A stretch of DNA of 64,000 nucleotides, from NCBI RefSeq assembly GCF_014205165.1, contig NZ_JACHMZ010000001.1, forward strand, positions 124,001 to 188,000, given 5' to 3'. Under the pieces are notes generated by a model. It ran no database searches. It was given only the letters and a program-made list of their open reading frames with translations, and was not told the DNA's origin. The position numbers and the translations under genes are program-made. Below, in pieces: positions 35,241-44,180 of this stretch; the first letter of the stretch is position 1, and every line of letters starts with the position of its first letter. The DNA is from Micromonospora carbonacea. GTDB taxonomy: Bacteria > Actinomycetota > Actinomycetes > Mycobacteriales > Micromonosporaceae.

Positions 35241-36683
35241 TCACTCCGCCGATGCGCGGGCGGCACACTGGAGCGCCGAGCGCACGTCGGTGACCTCCAT
35301 CACGCGCATGTTCTCGGGGCCCGCCCCGGCGCTCTCCGGGCCGCACCCCGGGGGCACGAGGGCGACCCGGAAGCCGAGCCGGGCCGCCTCGGCGAGCCGG
35401 CGGGGCACCGCGCCGACCCGGCGCACCTCGCCGGTGAGGCCGACCTCGCCGATCGCCACCAGGTGCGGGTTGATGGCCAGGTTGAGGCCGCCGGAGGCGA
35501 CCGCGAGGGCCACCGCCAGGTCGGCCGCCGGCTCCACCACCCGGATGCCGCCGACGGTGGCCGCGAAGACCTCCCGGTCGTGCAGGGTCAGCCGCTCGGC
35601 GCGGCGCTGGAGCACCGCCAGCACCATCGCCAGCCGGGCCCCGTCCAGCCCCGAGACGGTGCGTCGGGGCGAACCCGCCACGGTCGCCCCGATCAACGCC
35701 TGCACCTCGGTGACCAGGGCCCGCCGCCCCTCCATCGCCACCGTGACACAGGTGCCCGGCACCGGCTCCGAGTAGCGGGTGAGGAACAGCCCGGACGGGT
35801 CGGCGAGGCTGCTGATGCCGCCCTCGTGCATCTCGAAGCAGCCGACCTCGTCGGCGGCGCCGAACCGGTTCTTCACGCCGCGCACCATCCGCAGCGAGGA
35901 ATGCTTGTCGCCCTCGAAGTGCAGCACCACGTCGACCAGGTGCTCCAGCACGCGGGGCCCGGCCACCTGGCCGTCCTTGGTGACGTGGCCGACCAGGACG
36001 GTGGCGACCCCCCGCTCCTTGGCCACGGCGACCAGGGCGGCGGTGACCGCCCGCACCTGGGTCACCCCGCCGGGCACCCCCTCGGTGCCGGCGGTGGAGA
36101 TGGTCTGCACCGAGTCGAGCACCAGCAGCCCCGGCTTCACCGCGTCGAGGTGGCCGAGGACCGCGCCGAGGTCGCTCTCGGCGGCCAGCCAGAGCTGGTC
36201 GTGCAGGGCGTTCATCCGCTCGGCGCGCAGCCGCACCTGGCTGACCGACTCCTCGCCGCTGACCACCAGCGACGGGCTGCCGGCGGTGGCCGCCCACTGC
36301 TGTGCGACGTCGAGCAGCAACGTGGACTTGCCCACCCCCGGCTCGCCGGCGAGCAGCACCACCGCGCCGGGCACCAGGCCGCCGCCGAGCACCCGGTCGA
36401 GCTCGCTCACGCCGGTGGGACGGGCCTTGGCCGGCGCGGCGCTGATGGTGGCGATCGGCCGGGCCGGCTCGGCCGGCATCCGCGAGCTGACCACCCGCCC
36501 GGAGACGGTCGGGCCGGTCACCGTGCACTCGACCACCGAGCCCCACTCGCCGCACTCGGGGCAGCGCCCCACCCACTTGGGCGGCTGGTGGCCGCAGGCG
36601 TCGCACTCGTAGGCGGGGCGGGGCTCGCGGGCGGCCCGGCCGCGCGGGGTCGCCCGGGAGGGTGTCGATCGGGGCGTCGTCAC
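35241..36683 (-). CDS. radA: DNA repair protein RadA
   Basis: 480 residues. Branch-migration helicase in recombination. N-terminal C4 zinc finger (CDACGHQPPKWVGRCPEC), RecA-like core with Walker A GEPGVGKSTLL, the RadA signature KNRFGAADE, and a C-terminal Lon-protease-like domain (GLNLAINPHLVAIGEVGLTGEVRRV). The GTG start has TAACGT ending 6 nt upstream (36695-36690). disA begins about 140 bp downstream. Confidence 0.96.
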   Translation of the reverse strand: MTTPRSTPSRATPRGRAAREPRPAYECDACGHQPPKWVGRCPECGEWGSVVECTVTGPTVSGRVVSSRMPAEPARPIATISAAPAKARPTGVSELDRVLGGGLVPGAVVLLAGEPGVGKSTLLLDVAQQWAATAGSPSLVVSGEESVSQVRLRAERMNALHDQLWLAAESDLGAVLGHLDAVKPGLLVLDSVQTISTAGTEGVPGGVTQVRAVTAALVAVAKERGVATVLVGHVTKDGQVAGPRVLEHLVDVVLHFEGDKHSSLRMVRGVKNRFGAADEVGCFEMHEGGISSLADPSGLFLTRYSEPVPGTCVTVAMEGRRALVTEVQALIGATVAGSPRRTVSGLDGARLAMVLAVLQRRAERLTLHDREVFAATVGGIRVVEPAADLAVALAVASGGLNLAINPHLVAIGEVGLTGEVRRVGAVPRRLAEAARLGFRVALVPPGCGPESAGAGPENMRVMEVTDVRSALQCAARASAE

Positions 36684-36689
36684 ACCGGA

Positions 36690-36695
36690 ACGTTA
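36690..36695 (-). promoter_or_regulatory. -10 element TAACGT of radA
   Basis: TAACGT ends 6 nt before GTG 36683 on the minus strand; no ribosome site. Confidence 0.5.
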
Positions 36696-36713
36696 GTCCC
36701 CCCGTACGACGAA

Positions 36714-36749
36714 GCACCGCCGGCATGGCGGGTGCCACGCCGGCGGTGC
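36714..36749. terminator. Hairpin after the lipoprotein gene
   Basis: Perfect 11-bp stem GCACCGCCGGC / GCCGGCGGTGC with a 14-nt loop, between the lipoprotein stop and the radA promoter on the minus strand. Confidence 0.75.
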
Positions 36750-36772
36750 CGGGTCGTCTTCCTCGGGGCGGG

Positions 36773-37555
36773 TCAGTCGTGACCGGAGCCCTCGGTGCCG
36801 CCCTCCGCGCCGTGCGCGCCCTCGCGCTGCACGATCTGGGACGGCTGCGGGAGCGGGGTCAGCGGGACGCCGACCGGGGCCGGGGTGCTGATGGTGCGGC
36901 CGTTGCCGAAGTCGAAGGTCAGGTTGACCTGCTGGCCGGCGAGCAGCGCCTGGTTGAGGCCGACGAGCTGGAGCGACCGGCCGCCCTGCACGTTGAGCTG
37001 GACGTAGCCGAGGGCGGGGATCTCGAACCGGGCCGTCTCGCCGGCCGGGGCCGACGGGCTCGGCGCGGCGGACGGGCCCTCCGACGCACCCTCGGACGGG
37101 CCGGCCGACCCGGACGGCGACCCGGAACCCGACGGCGACGCGCCCTCGGACGGCGACGCGGACCCGGACGGCGACGCGCCCTCCGACGGCGACTCGCTGG
37201 CCGACGCGGACGGGCTCGCCGAGGCGGACGCGCCGCCGCTGATCACGATGTCCCGCGCGCCGTCCGTGGTGACGGTCACCGTCACCGGGCTCTGCGTGTC
37301 GTTGTAGAGCACCGCGTTGACGGCGGCGTTCGCGCCGGCCTGGTAGCCGCCCGGACCCGGGTATTCCACGTAGAGCCCGCGCACCTTGTAGGCGTTGTCC
37401 GCACTCTGGGTGTTGACGCCCTGGACCGACGGCTCCTTGATGGCGGTCTCGGCCACCTGGCCGGCGCCGCAGCCGGTCGCCAGCAGGCCGGTCGCCGCCG
37501 CCACGCCGGACAGCAGCAGGGCCGCCCGCCGGGAACCCCTGATCGAGCGCGTCAC
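36773..37555 (-). CDS. Lipoprotein with Ser/Pro/Glu/Gly repeat linker
   Basis: 260 residues; GTG start behind GAGGAGGA. Lipobox LATGC near Cys29. A beta-rich N-terminal domain (VRGLYVEYPGPGGYQAGANAAVNAVLYNDTQSPVTVTVTT) is split by about 65 low-complexity residues of (SPSEGASPSGS)-type repeats, then resumes with FEIPALGYVQLNVQGGRSLQLVGLNQALLAGQQVNLTFDFGNG. This resembles a copper-chaperone-like/PCuAC-type or Ig-like fold with an inserted linker, but I do not recognise the family firmly. Confidence 0.75.
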   Translation of the reverse strand: MTRSIRGSRRAALLLSGVAAATGLLATGCGAGQVAETAIKEPSVQGVNTQSADNAYKVRGLYVEYPGPGGYQAGANAAVNAVLYNDTQSPVTVTVTTDGARDIVISGGASASASPSASASESPSEGASPSGSASPSEGASPSGSGSPSGSAGPSEGASEGPSAAPSPSAPAGETARFEIPALGYVQLNVQGGRSLQLVGLNQALLAGQQVNLTFDFGNGRTISTPAPVGVPLTPLPQPSQIVQREGAHGAEGGTEGSGHD

Positions 37556-37689
37556 GTCGGTCCTCCTCGTCACGATCCCCACCCGGCCGTCGCCGGGCAC
37601 GGTGGCCATACCCGCGCAGACCGGCTTCAGGGTAGTTGGGGCTGATCGAGACCCGCACGCCGACCCGGCACCACCACCTTCCCGGGCAC

Positions 37690-38532
37690 TCAGAGCATCC
37701 GGCCGCCGGTGACCAGCAGCACCACGTCGATCAGGGCCACCAGCAGCACGGCCCGGAACGCGGCCACCCCCCGGTCGCCGGAACGGCGGGCGTTGCGGCC
37801 GGCGTACCAGGTCAGGGGCGGGACCAGCGCGGCGGTCGCCACCGCCGACAGCCCGAACCACGACGGCGGCCCGGGCGGCCCGACGACCAGGGTGACGGTC
37901 GCGGCGAGCAGCAGCGCGGCGGCGGCCACCCGGCTGCCGGCCGCGCCGAGGCGGTGCGGCAGCCCCCGCACCCCGGTCCGGGCGTCGTCGGCCAGGTCGG
38001 GCAGCACGTTGGCGAAGTGCGCGCCGGCCCCCAGCAGGGCGGCGGCGGCCACCAGCCAGGCCGGCGGGGCGGGGGCGCCGGGCAGCGCGAGCACCACGAA
38101 GGCGGGCAGCGCGCCGAACGACACCGCGTAGGGCAGCACGGAGAACGGCGTCGACTTCAACGGCCGGTTGTAGGCCAGCGCGGAGACCAGGGCCACGGTC
38201 GCCCAGACCGCCGCCGTCCGGTTGGTCGCCGCCGTCGCGAGCAGCACCGTGGCCAGGGTCGCGGCCCGCGTCGCCAGCCCCACCGCGCGCCGGCTCACCG
38301 CGCCGGCGGCGACCGGCTTGTCGGTACGCCCCACCGCCGCGTCCCGGTCGGCGTCCAGGTGGTCGTTGGACCAGCCGACGGCGAGTTGGCTGGCGAGCAC
38401 CGTGAGCGCCACCGCGGCGACCCCGGACGGGCGGTGCCCCACCCCCACGGCGAGCAGCCCCGCCACCACCGTCACCGCCGCGGCCGGCTCCGGGTGACTT
38501 GCCCTGAGCAGCCCTAACACCGTCGTCGCCAT
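37690..38532 (-). CDS. UbiA-family prenyltransferase
   Basis: 280 residues, eight or nine transmembrane helices. The two Asp-rich prenyl-diphosphate sites are visible: NDHLDADRDAAVGRTDKP near residue 60 and DLADDARTGVRGLP near 185. Joins an isoprenyl chain to an aromatic acceptor in the membrane. Divergent, 46 bp away, are a methyltransferase and a type III polyketide synthase, together resembling the alkyl-O-dihydrogeranyl-methoxyhydroquinone genes of Actinoplanes. A quinone or heme-A type substrate cannot be excluded. Confidence 0.85.
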   Translation of the reverse strand: MATTVLGLLRASHPEPAAAVTVVAGLLAVGVGHRPSGVAAVALTVLASQLAVGWSNDHLDADRDAAVGRTDKPVAAGAVSRRAVGLATRAATLATVLLATAATNRTAAVWATVALVSALAYNRPLKSTPFSVLPYAVSFGALPAFVVLALPGAPAPPAWLVAAAALLGAGAHFANVLPDLADDARTGVRGLPHRLGAAGSRVAAAALLLAATVTLVVGPPGPPSWFGLSAVATAALVPPLTWYAGRNARRSGDRGVAAFRAVLLVALIDVVLLVTGGRML

Positions 38533-38578
38533 ATGGGAAGTCTGGTCGTTACCGTCCGGTCGTGCCACGCTCGGTGCC

Positions 38579-39361
38579 ATGCCTGACGGATCGTCCCCGG
38601 TGTCCGACCGGCCGCGCGTGCTGCCGCCGAACGATCCCCGGCAGTACGACGACCTGGCCGACGAGTGGTGGCGTCCGGACGGGGCGTTCGCCATGCTGCA
38701 CTGGCTCGCCCGCGCCCGGGCGGCCCTGGTGCCGCCGGCCGCCCGGCCCGACGCCCTCCTGGTCGACCTGGGCTGCGGTGCCGGCCTGCTCGCCCCGCAC
38801 CTGGCGGGCAAGGGCTACCGGCACGTCGGCGTCGACCTCACCCGCTCCGCCCTGGCCCAGGCCGCCGCGCACGGGGTGACCCCGGTCAACGGCGACGCCA
38901 CCGCCGTGCCGCTGGCCGACGGCTGCGCCGACGTGGTGGCCGCCGGTGAGCTGCTGGAACACGTGCCGCACTGGCGGGCCGCCGTGGCGGAGGCCTGCCG
39001 GCTGCTGCGGCCGGGCGGCCTGCTGGTGCTGGACACGCTCAACGACACCGCGCTGAGCCGGCTGGTCGCCGTGGAGATCGGCGAGCGGCTGCCGACGGTG
39101 CCCCGGGGCATCCACGATCCACGGTTGTTCGTGGACGACCGGGCGCTGGTCGCCGAGTGCGCCCGGCACGGCGTCGACCTGCGGGTCCGGGGCGTCCGGC
39201 CGGAGCTGGGCGGCACCCTGCGCTGGCTGGCCCGTCGGCTGCGGGCCGCCCGTCGGCCCCCGGTGCGCAGCGACCCGTCGCCGGCCGGGCGGGAACCTCG
39301 GATCAGGCCGACCTGGTCGACGGCGGTGCTCTACCAGGGGCGCGGCGTCCGTTGCGGATAG
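38579..39361 (+). CDS. UbiG-like SAM-dependent methyltransferase
   Basis: 260 residues. Class I methyltransferase: motif I LLVDLGCGAGLLAPHLA, VGVDLTRSALAQAA, then GDATAVPLADGCADVVAAGELLEHV and LLRPGGLLVLDTLN. An N-terminal QYDDLADEWWRPDGAFAMLHW segment is typical of UbiG-like O-methyltransferases. Probably methylates a hydroxyl of the phenolic lipid made by the downstream type III synthase. Confidence 0.85.
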   Translation: MPDGSSPVSDRPRVLPPNDPRQYDDLADEWWRPDGAFAMLHWLARARAALVPPAARPDALLVDLGCGAGLLAPHLAGKGYRHVGVDLTRSALAQAAAHGVTPVNGDATAVPLADGCADVVAAGELLEHVPHWRAAVAEACRLLRPGGLLVLDTLNDTALSRLVAVEIGERLPTVPRGIHDPRLFVDDRALVAECARHGVDLRVRGVRPELGGTLRWLARRLRAARRPPVRSDPSPAGREPRIRPTWSTAVLYQGRGVRCG

Positions 39362-39455
39362 CCGGGCCCGCGCCGGGGTACTGCTCAGACCGGACCGCGA
39401 CAGCTCCGCCTCTCGTTGGTGACGACGTGGGGTACGCGAACGAGAGGTGGGGAAC

Positions 39456-40505
39456 GTGGCCGTACCGGTGATCGCGGGTCTGGGCACGGCGCAGCCGCCG
39501 GGGGCCACGCAGGACGAGCTGTGGTCGGGCTTCTTCGCGGGCCACTTCCCCGACGCCACCCGGGCGCTCGCGCAGCGGATCTTCGCCAACTCGGGCGTGA
39601 CGCGGCGGCAGGCGGCGGTCAACCCGCTGCTGGAGGACGTCTCGGACTGGCCGACGGAGCGCCGGATGCGCCGCTACCAGGTCGAGGCGCTGCCGCTGGG
39701 CAAGGAGGCGGTCGGCCGGGCGCTCACCGCCGCCGGCCTGGACGCCGGGGACGTCGGCCTGTTCATCGTCTGCTCGTGCACCGGGTACGCCACGCCCGGC
39801 CTGGACATCCTGCTCGCCCGGGACCTGGGCATGGCCCCGCACACCCAGCGGATGGTCGTCGGCCACATGGGCTGCTACGCGGCCCTGCCAGGGCTCGGCG
39901 CGGCCGGCGACTTCGTCACCGCCCGGCAGCGGCCGGCGCTGCTGCTCTGCGCGGAGCTGACCAGCCTGCACATCCAGCCCGCCACGGCCCGGCTGGACAC
40001 CCAGCAGATCGTCTCCCACGCCCTCTTCTCGGACGCCGCCGTCGCCGCCGTGGTCGTCCCCGGCGGCCGGGGGTACGCGCTGCGCGAGGTCGCCGCGGTC
40101 ACCGACACGTCCACGGCGGACCACATGACCTGGGACGTCACCGACACCGGCTTCCGGATGGGACTGTCCCCGAAGGTCCCGCAGGTGCTCTCCCGCCACG
40201 TCCGGGGCCTGGTCGACGACCTGTTGGCCCGGCACGGCGCGACGCTGCCGGAGGTGGGCGGCTGGGCGGTGCACCCGGGCGGCCCGCGCATCCTGGACGT
40301 GGTGGAACGCGAGCTGGCGTTGCCGCCGCAGGCGCTGGACGCGGCCCGCGCCACCCTGGACGCCCACGGCAACTGCTCCTCGGCGACGGTCATGCTGATC
40401 CTGGACCGGCTGCTGCGGGCGCAGCGCCCGGCCGAACGCATCCTGCTGCTCGCCTTCGGCCCCGGCCTGACCCTCTACGCCGCCCTCCTGGACCACACCC
40501 CCTAA
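39456..40505 (+). CDS. Type III polyketide synthase (chalcone/alkylresorcinol synthase type)
   Basis: 349 residues from GTG 39456 (GAGAGG 8 nt upstream). Catalytic triad Cys in GHMGCYAALPGL, His in WAVHPGGPRILD, Asn in DAHGNCSSATV. Condenses a fatty acyl starter with malonyl units into alkyl-resorcinol or alkyl-pyrone lipids. The start and C-terminal GFGPG-like loop (AFGPGLTLYAALL) are intact. The flavin monooxygenase that converts resorcinols to hydroquinones in related clusters is not seen in the next 10 kb. Confidence 0.92.
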   Translation: MAVPVIAGLGTAQPPGATQDELWSGFFAGHFPDATRALAQRIFANSGVTRRQAAVNPLLEDVSDWPTERRMRRYQVEALPLGKEAVGRALTAAGLDAGDVGLFIVCSCTGYATPGLDILLARDLGMAPHTQRMVVGHMGCYAALPGLGAAGDFVTARQRPALLLCAELTSLHIQPATARLDTQQIVSHALFSDAAVAAVVVPGGRGYALREVAAVTDTSTADHMTWDVTDTGFRMGLSPKVPQVLSRHVRGLVDDLLARHGATLPEVGGWAVHPGGPRILDVVERELALPPQALDAARATLDAHGNCSSATVMLILDRLLRAQRPAERILLLAFGPGLTLYAALLDHTP

Positions 40506-40514
40506 CCCCGCCCC

Positions 40515-40576
40515 CGGTGATCAGGAGAAAAGCAGCACTGTCGATCTCCACGATGACGCAGAGCTCTCGATCACCG
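40515..40576. repeat. Inverted repeat downstream of the type III PKS
   Basis: Arms CGGTGATC (40515-40522) and GATCACCG (40569-40576), with partial pairing continuing inward (AGGAGA / TCTC). Starts 9 bp after the stop. Could be a terminator or a dispersed palindromic element. Confidence 0.5.
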
Positions 40577-40615
40577 AAGCCGTCGGGGCCGGTCGGGGCG
40601 GGTTACCCTCTCGGG

Positions 40616-41359
40616 GTGGAGGGCGTGGGAGCGGGGCGGCTGCGGGGTGGGGTGCTGGCCGGGTTGGCCGTGCTCCTCGTGGTCGCCGGTGGCGCGTGGT
40701 GGCGGGCTGCCGCCCCCGGCATCGACCCGACGGGTGGGCCGGCTCGCCCGTCCGCCGTGGACGGCGCGGACGGCACGGACGGCGTGGGCTCCGGGGACTC
40801 CGCGGACTCCGGGGACGGCGGCGGGGCCCGCCCCGGGCAGGACGTGGGTCCGGCCCGGGCGGCCTCTCCGGGGCGGCCGACCGGCCGGGAAACGTACCGG
40901 GTCACCCCCGGCGCCGCTCCCCATGTCATCGTCGACTCGGCGACCGGCCAGGTGGTCTTCAGCTCGCCGCGCCGGACCGTCGTCCTCGACGGACCCACCG
41001 GGCGGGTGCTGACCGACGACACCGGCGGGTCCGTCCCCTTCGACCGGGGCGGCGACCCGGCTGGGTTCGGCACCCTGTGGCAGGCCCGGCTGACCCTGCG
41101 CCCCGGCCTGCCGCCGCAGCAGCGCGTCGTCCCCGCCGCCTCATCCCGGCCGCACCTGCTCCAGGCCCGGTGCACCGGCCCGGGAGAGCTGCTGCTGGTG
41201 GCCTTCCCCTTCGGTCGACGCGAAACCCACCGGGTGGCGTGCGACGGCTCGTCCGCCACCGTGCTGCTGGACGGCGGGAAGAAGCTCCGGTTCGTCCTCG
41301 CCGCGTCCGGCGACGCCCCGGTCGTGGTCGACGCCCGGCTGGCGGCCCTGGCCTTCTGA
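40616..41359 (+). CDS. Hypothetical secreted or membrane-anchored protein
   Basis: 247 residues from GTG 40616, with TACCCT ending 6 nt upstream. One N-terminal hydrophobic segment (about 12-31), a Gly/Asp/Ser-rich linker to residue 90, and a beta-rich C-terminal domain (HVIVDSATGQVVFSSPRRTVVLDGPTGRVLTDD, two Cys in ARCTGPGELLLVAFPFGRRETHRVACDG likely bonded). Function unknown. Convergent with the next gene. Confidence 0.6.
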   Translation: MEGVGAGRLRGGVLAGLAVLLVVAGGAWWRAAAPGIDPTGGPARPSAVDGADGTDGVGSGDSADSGDGGGARPGQDVGPARAASPGRPTGRETYRVTPGAAPHVIVDSATGQVVFSSPRRTVVLDGPTGRVLTDDTGGSVPFDRGGDPAGFGTLWQARLTLRPGLPPQQRVVPAASSRPHLLQARCTGPGELLLVAFPFGRRETHRVACDGSSATVLLDGGKKLRFVLAASGDAPVVVDARLAALAF

Positions 41360-41378
41360 GCCGCCACGCTCCCGGCTC

Positions 41379-42110
41379 TCAGCTGCCGAGGCGGGCCAGG
41401 TCGGCGCGGTAGTCGTCGGCGGAGCGCAGCTCCGGCACCACCCGGACCAGCACGCCGGCGCGGTCGACCAGCAGCGCGGTGGCCGCCCCGGGCCGCGGCG
41501 GCAGCCGCAGGAAGGCACGCAGGCCGCCGGCCGGGTCGGCGAGCGCCCGTACCCCCGCGGGGGGCGACGCCGGGGTGGCGCGGACCGTGCGGCCCCCTTC
41601 GACGGTGACCACTGTCACGCCGGGCGGCGCGAGCGCGGTGGCCTCGGTCACCCGCTCGGAGCAGGGGCAGGCGTCCACCAGGATGATCACGGCGGGCGTG
41701 AGTCCGCGCAGCGAGACGGCCGCGTTCCCGGCGTCGACCAGGTCCAGCGCCGGCAGCGCCCGGCCGCTCAGGTCGGTCGCCGTCGGGTAGGGCACGACGG
41801 TGGGGCGGTCGCCGCTGCGGGGCGTCCGGGGCCAGGTGACGGCGAACAGGCCGGCGAGGGTGACCAGCAGCGTCACCAGCAGGACCAGCAGGGGCAGGCG
41901 CAGCGGCGGCCGGCCGTCGGGGCGGGGGAGCAGGCCCAGGCGGCGACGCCAGCGGGTGTGGCCGGCCCGGCGGCGCAGCTCGCGGCGGACCCGCGCGGCC
42001 TCGTCGGCGAGCGCGGACGGGTCGTCCGGCACGACGATGCGGCCCCACTCCGGTGGCAGGCCGGGAAGGCCGTCGGCGGAGCCCTGGCCCTCTGCGTCGG
42101 GCATGCCCAT
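41379..42110 (-). CDS. Membrane-anchored thioredoxin-fold-like protein
   Basis: 243 residues. A cytoplasmic acidic/basic N-terminus, one transmembrane helix (about residues 70-92, LRLPLLVLLVTLLVTLAGLFAV), then an extracytoplasmic domain. PALDLVDAGNAAVSLRGLTPAVIILVDACPCSERV followed by beta-alpha units ending in GVLVRVVPELRSADDYRADLARLG fits an AhpC/TlpA-like fold. CPC replaces the usual CxxC, so redox activity is uncertain. AGGGGG lies 4 nt before ATG 42110 (10 nt before ATG 42104). Confidence 0.65.
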   Translation of the reverse strand: MGMPDAEGQGSADGLPGLPPEWGRIVVPDDPSALADEAARVRRELRRRAGHTRWRRRLGLLPRPDGRPPLRLPLLVLLVTLLVTLAGLFAVTWPRTPRSGDRPTVVPYPTATDLSGRALPALDLVDAGNAAVSLRGLTPAVIILVDACPCSERVTEATALAPPGVTVVTVEGGRTVRATPASPPAGVRALADPAGGLRAFLRLPPRPGAATALLVDRAGVLVRVVPELRSADDYRADLARLGS

Positions 42111-42438
42111 GGGACCCCCTGCAACCGTCTCGGCGCGCGGACAGCGTTGTGCCTCCAGGGTCGCGCACCGCCGGGTCCTCCCGCTACACCTGGGCGCGGC
42201 TGGCGCGACCGGGATACCATGGGAACAGCGCATCGCCCGAGAAATCCACGCTCCGATCACCCACGTCGGGGTGTCATCCGTCAATCACGGAGCGTGTTCA
42301 GACCATCGGTTTGGCCTCCTGTCAAGCTGAAGAAATACCTCTCACAGGGCCCCTGAGCTGCGCCAACGGTCAGGACAGCGGTGGGACATCGGTGCCTGAG
42401 CGTGTTACCCTAGACACAGCGAAAGGGGTTTCGAACCT
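42111..42438. promoter_or_regulatory. Upstream region of carD with inverted repeat
   Basis: 328 bp without a gene. Holds a 9-bp perfect inverted repeat (CACGCTCCG 42247-42255 and CGGAGCGTG 42288-42296, 32-nt loop) and the carD promoter. Confidence 0.5.
42383..42411 (+). promoter_or_regulatory. carD promoter
   Basis: GGGACA (42383-42388), 17 bp, TACCCT (42406-42411). Leader of about 20 nt with AAAGGGG before the ATG at 42439. Confidence 0.6.
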
Positions 42439-42924
42439 ATGGTTTTCAGTGTCGGCGAGACCGTTGTTTACCCCCACCACGGGGCCGCACTCATCGAGGC
42501 AATCGAGACTCGGGTCATCAAGGGCGAGCCCAAGCAGTACCTCGTCCTGAGGGTCGCGCAGGGTGACCTGACGGTCCGGGTGCCCGCTGAGAACGCCGAG
42601 ATCGTGGGCGTGCGCGAGGTGGTCGGCGAAGAGGGCCTGGGCAAGGTCTTCGACGTCCTCCGGGCTCCGCACACCGAGGAGCCGACCAACTGGTCGCGGC
42701 GTTACAAGGCGAATCTGGAGAAGCTGGCCTCCGGCAACCCGCTGAAGGTGGCCGAGGTCGTGCGCGACCTGTGGCGCCGGGAGCGGGAGCGGGGCCTGTC
42801 GGCGGGCGAGAAGCGCATGCTCGCCAAGGCGCGGGACATTCTCGTCGGCGAGGTCGCGCTGGCCGAGAAGAGCACCAAGGACGAGGCGGAGACGCTGCTC
42901 GACAAGGTGCTGACCGAGGCCTGA
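42439..42924 (+). CDS. carD: CarD-family RNA polymerase-binding regulator
   Basis: 161 residues, same size as M. tuberculosis CarD. N-terminal Tudor-like domain that binds the RNAP beta subunit ([23 protein letters not shown]), C-terminal helical domain with the promoter-wedge Trp at residue 85 ([16 protein letters not shown]). Stabilises open complexes, notably at rRNA promoters. Followed by ispD and ispF, the usual actinobacterial arrangement. Confidence 0.96.
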   Translation: MVFSVGETVVYPHHGAALIEAIETRVIKGEPKQYLVLRVAQGDLTVRVPAENAEIVGVREVVGEEGLGKVFDVLRAPHTEEPTNWSRRYKANLEKLASGNPLKVAEVVRDLWRRERERGLSAGEKRMLAKARDILVGEVALAEKSTKDEAETLLDKVLTEA

Positions 42925-42976
42925 TCCGCACCTGATCATCGACCACCCCGCAGCAGCAGAATCCGAGGACCGCGAC

Positions 42977-43672
42977 GTGACCGCGCAGCTCAATCCGCGC
43001 GGTGACGTCGCGGTCCTCGTGCCTGCGGCCGGTGCCGGCGTACGCCTGGGCCCGGGCGCGCCCAAGGCCCTGCGTCCCCTTGCCGGTGAGCCGCTGCTCG
43101 TGCACGCCGTGCGCCGGATCGCCGCCGCCGCGTCCGTGCACACGATCGTGGTGGCCGCCCCGGCGGCCGAGGTCGACGCCGTCCGCGACCTGCTCGCCCC
43201 GGTCGCCCCGGTGACGGTCGTCCCCGGCGGGGCGGAACGCCAGGCCTCCGTGGCCGCCGCGCTGGCCGCCGTCCCCGCCGGCCCGGAGATCATCCTGGTG
43301 CACGACGCGGCCCGCGCGCTCACCCCTCCCGAGCTGGTCGAGTCCGTCGCCGCGGCGGTCCGCTCCGGGCACGACGCGGTGATCCCCGTCCTCCCGGTCG
43401 TCGACACGATCAAGGAGGTCGGCCCGGGCGAGGTGGTCCTCGGCACGGTCGACCGGTCCGCCCTGCGCGCCGTGCAGACCCCGCAGGGTTTCCGCCGCGC
43501 CGTGCTGACCGCCGCCCACGAGGCGGCCGGCGACCCGCTCACCGACGACGCGGGCCTCGTCGAGAAGCAGGGCGTGCCGGTGGTCTGCGTCCCCGGCTCC
43601 GAGCACGCCCTCAAGGTCACCCGCCCGTTCGACCTCGCGCTGGCCGAGCACCTGCTGGCCGGCGGCGCGTGA
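42977..43672 (+). CDS. ispD: 2-C-methyl-D-erythritol 4-phosphate cytidylyltransferase
   Basis: 231 residues, GTG start with CCGAGG 8 nt upstream. MEP isoprenoid pathway step 3. Motifs: [25 protein letters not shown] (nucleotide loop), [45 protein letters not shown] and [10 protein letters not shown]. Isoprenoid units from this pathway would also serve the UbiA enzyme in the window. Confidence 0.96.
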   Translation: MTAQLNPRGDVAVLVPAAGAGVRLGPGAPKALRPLAGEPLLVHAVRRIAAAASVHTIVVAAPAAEVDAVRDLLAPVAPVTVVPGGAERQASVAAALAAVPAGPEIILVHDAARALTPPELVESVAAAVRSGHDAVIPVLPVVDTIKEVGPGEVVLGTVDRSALRAVQTPQGFRRAVLTAAHEAAGDPLTDDAGLVEKQGVPVVCVPGSEHALKVTRPFDLALAEHLLAGGA

Positions 43673-43676
43673 CGCG

Positions 43677-43682
43677 TACCCT
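43677..43682 (+). promoter_or_regulatory. -10 element TACCCT before ispF
   Basis: Ends 6 nt before ATG 43689 in the ispD-ispF gap, suggesting an additional leaderless start. The same gap is spanned by a 7-codon frame (GTGA at 43669, ATGA at 43689). Confidence 0.4.
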
Positions 43683-43688
43683 CGGTTC

Positions 43689-44171
43689 ATGATCGTTCCT
43701 CGGGTGGCCATCGGCACCGACGTGCACGCCTTCGAGGCGGGCCGACCCTGCTGGCTGGCCGGCCTGCTCTGGCCCGACCAGGACGGCCTGGCCGGGCACT
43801 CCGACGCCGACGTGGTCGCGCACGCCGCCTGCAACGCGCTGCTCTCCGCCGCCGGCCTCGGCGACCTCGGCGCCAACTTCGGCGTGGCCGAGCCCGAATG
43901 GGCGGGCGCGCCGGGGGTGGCGCTGCTCACCGAGACGGCCCGCCGGGTCCGGGCGGCCGGCTTCGAGATCGGCAACGTCTCCGTGCAGGTCGTCGGCAAC
44001 CGGCCGAAGATCGGGCCGCGTCGCGCCGAGGCCGAGGCGGTGCTCTCCGAGGCGGTCGGCGCGCCGGTGACCGTCTCCGCCGCCACCACCGACGGGCTCG
44101 GCTTCACCGGGCGCGGCGAGGGGCTCGCCGGTGTCGCGGTGGCCCTGGTCCACCCGGTCCCGCCCGCGTAG
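43689..44171 (+). CDS. ispF: 2-C-methyl-D-erythritol 2,4-cyclodiphosphate synthase
   Basis: 160 residues. Trimeric zinc enzyme of the MEP pathway. GTDVHAF (metal Asp and His), [43 protein letters not shown] and [13 protein letters not shown] are all present. Stop TAG is itself the first half of a -10-like TAGGGT for the following TPR gene. Confidence 0.97.
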   Translation: MIVPRVAIGTDVHAFEAGRPCWLAGLLWPDQDGLAGHSDADVVAHAACNALLSAAGLGDLGANFGVAEPEWAGAPGVALLTETARRVRAAGFEIGNVSVQVVGNRPKIGPRRAEAEAVLSEAVGAPVTVSAATTDGLGFTGRGEGLAGVAVALVHPVPPA

Positions 44172-44174
44172 GGT
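44169..44174 (+). promoter_or_regulatory. -10 element TAGGGT overlapping the ispF stop
   Basis: TAGGGT ends 6 nt before ATG 44181; its first three bases are the ispF stop codon. Confidence 0.45.
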
Positions 44175-44180
44175 CGCCCG

